A DNA stretch of 32,798 nt from Gemmatimonadota bacterium (lineage in GTDB: Bacteria; Gemmatimonadota; Gemmatimonadetes; Gemmatimonadales; Gemmatimonadaceae): positions 1-32,798 of the forward strand of contig CANHTA010000015.1 in the NCBI GenBank assembly GCA_947463135.1, in the 5' to 3' direction. The notes beneath the pieces were generated by a model that was given only the letters and a program-made list of their open reading frames with translations, did not search any database and was not told the DNA's origin. Within the stretch, counting starts at the first letter, position 1; each line of letters starts with the position of its first letter. This document shows positions 32,115-32,798 of this stretch, piece by piece. Position numbers and translations under genes: made by a program.

Positions 32115-32798
32115 ATGCGCATTGCTATCCTGAACTGGTCTGACGGCGAAAACGACCCGTTCAGCTTCTTCAATCAGCAATTCCGGCAACAGCTGGTCGA
32201 TCTGGGGCATGACGTGATCATCGTCCCCTTGAACGCGGCGCTTGGGACCACCATGCAGGCCATCCAGGGGAGTGCCCCCGTGGACTTCGTCCTGACCTGG
32301 CAGGGGCTGGGAAGCGCGAGACCCAATGCCACGGCAAGTCAGACGCTCTGGGCGCAGTTGGAGCTGCCCGTGGTGTGCCTCCACGGCGATCACCCGTGCT
32401 ACAACCCGCCGAATCATCAGCCGTCCTCGCACCACCTGTTGCACGTCTATCCCGTCGCCGCCTTTGCGCGCGACGCCAATCGCCTCATTCCCCGGGAATG
32501 GCCGGCGCTATTTGAGCCGCTCCCCAATTTCTTCCAGCCCGACCCCGCCCCAGCGGTCATTCATGGCGACTTCTTCGTCTTGCCGAAGAACCTCACCGAT
32601 CCGGTGGACATCCGTCGCGCATGGCAACAGCGCTGCGACGAGGCCACCTACCAGCTGTTGTGTGCCGGTGCGGATGCCATTGAACAGGCCTACCGGGATG
32701 GCAATACACGGGACCACCATGAGGTGATCCTGGACACGTTGCCCTCCCCCATTCCGGAGCTGGTGCGCGCCGGCCACGCGGACGCCGCCACCGCCAAC
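32115..32798 (+). CDS. Possible glycosyltransferase-like protein, 3'-truncated
   Basis: An open frame from the ATG at 32115 runs 228 residues to the right edge without a stop, so the gene is partial. It begins MRIAILNWSDGENDPFSFF, an N-terminal beta strand typical of a Rossmann-type GT-B N-domain. It continues FRQQLVDLGHDVIIVPL, DFVLTWQGLGSA, LPVVCLHGDHPCYNPP, SHHLLHVYP and FFVLPKNLTDPVDIRRAW. The pattern 'distance to the glycan donor domain, H-G-D-H-P, then cytoplasm-like helices' resembles DUF3880/CgeB-like glycosyltransferase N-domains. I cannot name the family securely, and the diagnostic C-terminal half is outside the window. It is divergent from the methyltransferase-glycosyltransferase fusion, which supports a glycan-related role by context. 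Confidence 0.7.
   Translation, partial: MRIAILNWSDGENDPFSFFNQQFRQQLVDLGHDVIIVPLNAALGTTMQAIQGSAPVDFVLTWQGLGSARPNATASQTLWAQLELPVVCLHGDHPCYNPPNHQPSSHHLLHVYPVAAFARDANRLIPREWPALFEPLPNFFQPDPAPAVIHGDFFVLPKNLTDPVDIRRAWQQRCDEATYQLLCAGADAIEQAYRDGNTRDHHEVILDTLPSPIPELVRAGHADAATAN

Overview
The window is GC-rich chromosomal DNA from a diderm bacterium. It carries a TonB-dependent receptor, ADP-heptose epimerase for LPS core, Tat and lipoprotein signals, a type IV pilus minor-pilin operon and a PEP-CTERM protein. Together with several 6-bladed beta-propeller proteins and an Oar-like receptor, this fits Gemmatimonadota best. That placement is an inference from gene content; there is no rRNA or other marker in the window.

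Left third. A 5'-truncated Oar-like TonB-dependent receptor (1-2606) is followed by a gene-poor, visibly A/T-richer stretch. A compact cassette follows at 3408-7121: two paralogous small secreted four-cysteine proteins, a membrane-anchored thioredoxin-fold-like protein with one cysteine, a lipoprotein 6-bladed propeller and a secreted 6-bladed propeller. I could not assign this cassette to a named system, and it is the best candidate for something undescribed. Facing it on the minus strand is a tightly coupled operon of a membrane protein, a winged-helix regulator and an undecaprenyl diphosphate synthase (8902-7199). Its promoter looks leaderless and has a palindrome beside it.

Middle. hldD (9059-10057) is followed from the base after its stop codon by three tandem copies of a roughly 285-295 bp unit. 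Each unit contains a long inverted repeat with arms of about 68 bases, and a fourth partial copy follows. Next is a three-gene operon with ATGA overlaps: an iron-sulfur flavoprotein related to glutamate synthase small subunit, then the alpha/gamma-fused and beta subunits of a 2-oxoacid oxidoreductase (11307-15963). Then come a PAS-GGDEF-EAL cyclic-di-GMP protein, a convergent PEP-CTERM protein, a Tat-exported HisC-like aminotransferase, a divergent secreted CocE/NonD (S15-like) hydrolase and a CitMHS-family transporter.

Right third. A minus-strand minor-pilin operon encodes a GspH/FimT-like, a PilV-like and a PilW-like protein with a C-terminal fibronectin-III-like domain, then a large PilX-like or DUF4900-like protein. 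It lies downstream of an HDOD signalling protein. The right end holds a methyltransferase-like/glycosyltransferase fusion on the minus strand and a divergent gene that runs off the edge, perhaps another glycosyltransferase. No tRNA, rRNA, CRISPR array, transposase or phage gene was seen.
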